Assembly: GCA_020631315.1 (NCBI GenBank)
Contig: JAHDHM010000139.1
Location: 1 to 8,416, forward strand
Source of the DNA: Acidimicrobiales bacterium
GTDB taxonomy: Bacteria > Actinomycetota > Acidimicrobiia > Acidimicrobiales > Poriferisodaliceae
Reading direction: 5' to 3'
DNA: 8,416 bases
Below, piece by piece: positions 6,836 through 8,416 of this stretch; the first letter of the stretch is position 1, and each line of letters opens with the position of its first letter. Under the pieces are notes generated by a model, which was given only the letters and a program-made list of their open reading frames with translations, searched no databases and was not told the origin of the DNA. Both the position numbers and the translations under genes were made by a program.

Positions 6836-8302
6836 TCAGTTGAGCCACGGCGGGATGGGGTTGGTCCACTCGGACACGACGCGACCGTCAGTGGTGACGA
6901 TCTGCCAGGAGTGGGGTTCCGGGCCGGCTCGGAGCTGGCAGCCCATCTGATGGAGCTGATGGTGATGTTCCGGGCACAGCAGCGCCAGGTTGACCAGCCG
7001 GCTGTCCTGGGAGACGGCCCATTCGTCCATGTGGTGGGCGTCGCAGGCGCCGTGCGGTCGGTTGCAGCCGGCCCAGACGCAGCCGCCGTCACGCAGTGCG
7101 AGGGCGAGGCGCTGGATCTTCGTCGCATGACGGCGGCCGGTGGCGTGCCCGATCGGGTTGCCGAGGCTGTCGATCGTCCAGGCGTGGAGCTCCGCATCGT
7201 CGAAGAGGCCCTCGACGACCGAGCCCGGAAGCACCTGGCCGTTCATCGTGTACACCGCTCCCCGGTTCGGGTTGCGGCGATCGGTCTTCAAGATCAGATG
7301 CAGCACGTGTTTCGTCGATGACGCCGCGGACGCCGGTCGGCCATCCCGGGTCTGTGCGGCGGACGGCGTCGCCGTGCCCATCCGTTGCCCGACGATCGGT
7401 CCGGTCTTCTGATCGGGCGGGGTCAGGCCGAACAGCAACGCCAAGGCATCGGCCCCGCGCTGGCGGGCGGTGCGGCGGGCGAGGGCCACGTGCTTGTCGT
7501 GCCGGTGGTACAGCTCGCGCTCCATCTGGTGGAACGCCTCCAGCAGAGGAGCGCCCGTGATCGGATCGAACGCACCCCAGAAGCGGATCATGCCGTCGTC
7601 GTCGACACGCACCCCGCCGCCACGTGCGATCACCTGACGCCACAGCGCCTTGACCGGGTCGTCCTCGTCTCGAGCGGTTCTGGCTGCCTTGACCTGTTCC
7701 CTCGTCTGATCGGTGTCGCCGTGGCTGATCGCCAGCCGCAGCAGCTCGGCGATGACCTTGGCGTCGAGGCCCGATTCGGTCAGCAGGTCGGCTTGTTCGT
7801 CGCTGATGCGCCCCTGCTCGAGCGCTCGGCGCACGTCGGGGAAGCGACGCAGACGAAGCGAGCGGAGCTCGGCTTCACGACGCTGCTTGGCCGACGGTTT
7901 CGGCGCAGGTGGCGGTTCCGGCTCAGCGTCGTCCGGAGGAGTGTCCTTCCCACCTTCCTCGTCGGCCGGCGTGTCATCGTCGCTGCCAGCGGGCGGTTCA
8001 GGAGGAGGAGCGGGTGGTGGCGGTGGCTCCCGCCGGGGTCCGTCGAGGCGATCCATCGCTTCGAGGGCGACGGCCTCTGCGCCGGCGAGCCGAGCCGTGG
8101 CTCGCCGCAGTTCCGCCAGGTAGGTCCGCACAGCCGGGACACCACGCTCGGCCAACTGCTCGACCGACAGCAGCTCGACCCGCACCGTGGAGTCCGCATT
8201 GTCGCCACAAGGCGGCACAGAATGCCCCGCGGATACCGCTGCAGCGGGGCCCTCGGCGTCGGCCCAACCGTGCGTTGTGTTGTCGAAGAGCGTCCCCGCC
8301 AT
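6836..8302 (-). CDS. DUF222 (13E12-repeat type) protein with C-terminal HNH endonuclease domain
   Basis: A 488-aa protein. Residues about 40-90 and 138-390 form a DUF222-like, mostly helical region (LSVEQLAERGVPAVRTYLAE, then RRFPDVRRALEQGRISDEQA, then FWGAFDPITGAPLLEAFHQM, and RTARQRGADALALLFG). A proline- and acid-rich linker, including PPPPPAPPPEPPAG, interrupts it at about 93-137. The HNH domain is at about 405-455: GGCVWAGCNRPHGACDAHHM then RLVNLALLCPEHHHQLHQ, with Cys408, Cys413, Cys443, the His423-His424 pair, Asn438 and His446-448 all kept, so nuclease activity is plausible. In mycobacteria, members of this 13E12 family are multicopy and several are LexA-controlled. The biological role of the family is not established. 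The start at 8302 is fixed by a -10 (TAGTCT) six bases upstream, implying a leaderless message, and by the LexA box just beyond it. Confidence 0.92.
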   Translation of the reverse strand: MAGTLFDNTTHGWADAEGPAAAVSAGHSVPPCGDNADSTVRVELLSVEQLAERGVPAVRTYLAELRRATARLAGAEAVALEAMDRLDGPRREPPPPPAPPPEPPAGSDDDTPADEEGGKDTPPDDAEPEPPPAPKPSAKQRREAELRSLRLRRFPDVRRALEQGRISDEQADLLTESGLDAKVIAELLRLAISHGDTDQTREQVKAARTARDEDDPVKALWRQVIARGGGVRVDDDGMIRFWGAFDPITGAPLLEAFHQMERELYHRHDKHVALARRTARQRGADALALLFGLTPPDQKTGPIVGQRMGTATPSAAQTRDGRPASAASSTKHVLHLILKTDRRNPNRGAVYTMNGQVLPGSVVEGLFDDAELHAWTIDSLGNPIGHATGRRHATKIQRLALALRDGGCVWAGCNRPHGACDAHHMDEWAVSQDSRLVNLALLCPEHHHQLHQMGCQLRAGPEPHSWQIVTTDGRVVSEWTNPIPPWLN

Positions 8303-8308
8303 GAGGAA

Positions 8309-8337
8309 AGACTATCGAACATGTGTTCGATCAACAA
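8309..8337 (-). promoter_or_regulatory. Promoter of the DUF222-HNH gene (-35 TTGTTG, 17-bp spacer, -10 TAGTCT)
   Basis: On the minus strand, TTGTTG (complement of 8332-8337) and TAGTCT (complement of 8309-8314) are separated by exactly 17 bp. Six bases then separate the -10 from the ATG at 8302, so transcription should start at or next to the initiation codon, giving a leaderless mRNA. No Shine-Dalgarno is present, which agrees. The -35 matches the TTGACA consensus only in its first three bases. The spacer is occupied by the LexA box. Confidence 0.65.
8314..8331. promoter_or_regulatory. LexA-binding site (SOS box)
   Basis: The sequence ATCGAACATGTGTTCGAT has eight-base inverted arms around a two-base centre. 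Its core TCGAAC-N4-GTTCGA (8315-8330) is a perfect match to the actinobacterial/mycobacterial LexA consensus. It sits between the -35 and -10 of the HNH gene, 12 bp upstream of its ATG, so bound LexA would block RNA polymerase. DNA damage should therefore induce the gene. The box could also influence any plus-strand gene beginning near 8404. Confidence 0.88.
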
Positions 8338-8386
8338 CCTCGACCGAAGAATTCTCCGACAACGGCGACGGAGCAGCCGTAGCTCC

Positions 8387-8416
8387 TACGTTGGACCTCG
8401 CATATGGACGCAGCAG
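8387..8416 (+). other. Possible promoter and first codons of a plus-strand gene leaving the window
   Basis: TACGTT (8387-8392) fits a TAnnnT -10 pattern. ATG at 8404 follows 11 bases later and stays open for the four codons left (Met-Asp-Ala-Ala). Upstream, GGAGC and GCTCC (8370-8374 and 8382-8386) form a small inverted repeat. With only 13 bases of possible coding sequence, the product cannot be named and the call is tentative. Confidence 0.2.

Noticed and set aside
6864..6875. GTCC-N4-GGAC inside the HNH coding region as a further operator
   Set aside because: It lies within conserved coding sequence at the 3' end of the gene and far from any start; it is treated as a chance match and a caution for the other two.

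Overview
The window is high-GC DNA with tightly packed genes on both strands and short spacers of 18 to about 110 bp. The gene content points to an actinobacterium: an F420-type luciferase-like oxidoreductase, a double hot-dog acyl dehydratase, a DUF222/13E12-type HNH protein, and a perfect actinobacterial LexA (SOS) box. Acidimicrobiia is my best guess below phylum level, but the sequence alone does not prove it.

Layout. Bases 1-471 (minus) are the N-terminal part of a CaiB/BaiF (family III) CoA-transferase that runs off the left edge. It is divergent from a MaoC/FAS1-like double hot-dog dehydratase (563-1808, plus), which is broken by one extra G in a six-G run at 762-767. Next comes a membrane-anchored HD-GYP cyclic-di-GMP phosphodiesterase (1887-3374, plus). 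It converges on an LLM-class flavin/F420 oxidoreductase (3417-4466, minus). That gene is divergent from a Rieske non-haem iron oxygenase alpha subunit (4570-5778, plus). A two-TM protein with a PH-like region and a degenerate transglutaminase-like domain follows (5858-6817, plus). It converges, with an 18-bp gap, on a DUF222-HNH protein (6836-8302, minus). The last 114 bp hold the promoter of that gene and possibly the first codons of a plus-strand gene.

How the genes may work together. The CoA-transferase, acyl dehydratase, LLM oxidoreductase and Rieske oxygenase are the kinds of enzymes found in catabolic clusters for lipids, steroids, aromatics or quaternary amines. No substrate can be fixed from this window, and no reductase or ferredoxin partner for the Rieske enzyme is present. 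The HD-GYP and PH/transglutaminase-like genes have no evident link to that metabolism.

The best-supported regulatory signal is at the right end. A perfect TCGAAC-N4-GTTCGA LexA box lies exactly in the 17-bp spacer between a candidate -35 and -10 of the HNH gene, whose transcript looks leaderless. Other points worth checking are the homopolymer frameshift, a Glu in place of the usual bridging Asp in the Rieske oxygenase, the loss of the catalytic Cys in the transglutaminase-like domain, and GTCC-N4-GGAC dyads in both divergent intergenic regions. I found no rRNA, tRNA, CRISPR array, insertion sequence or convincing intrinsic terminator. I did not find a clearly new multi-gene system.
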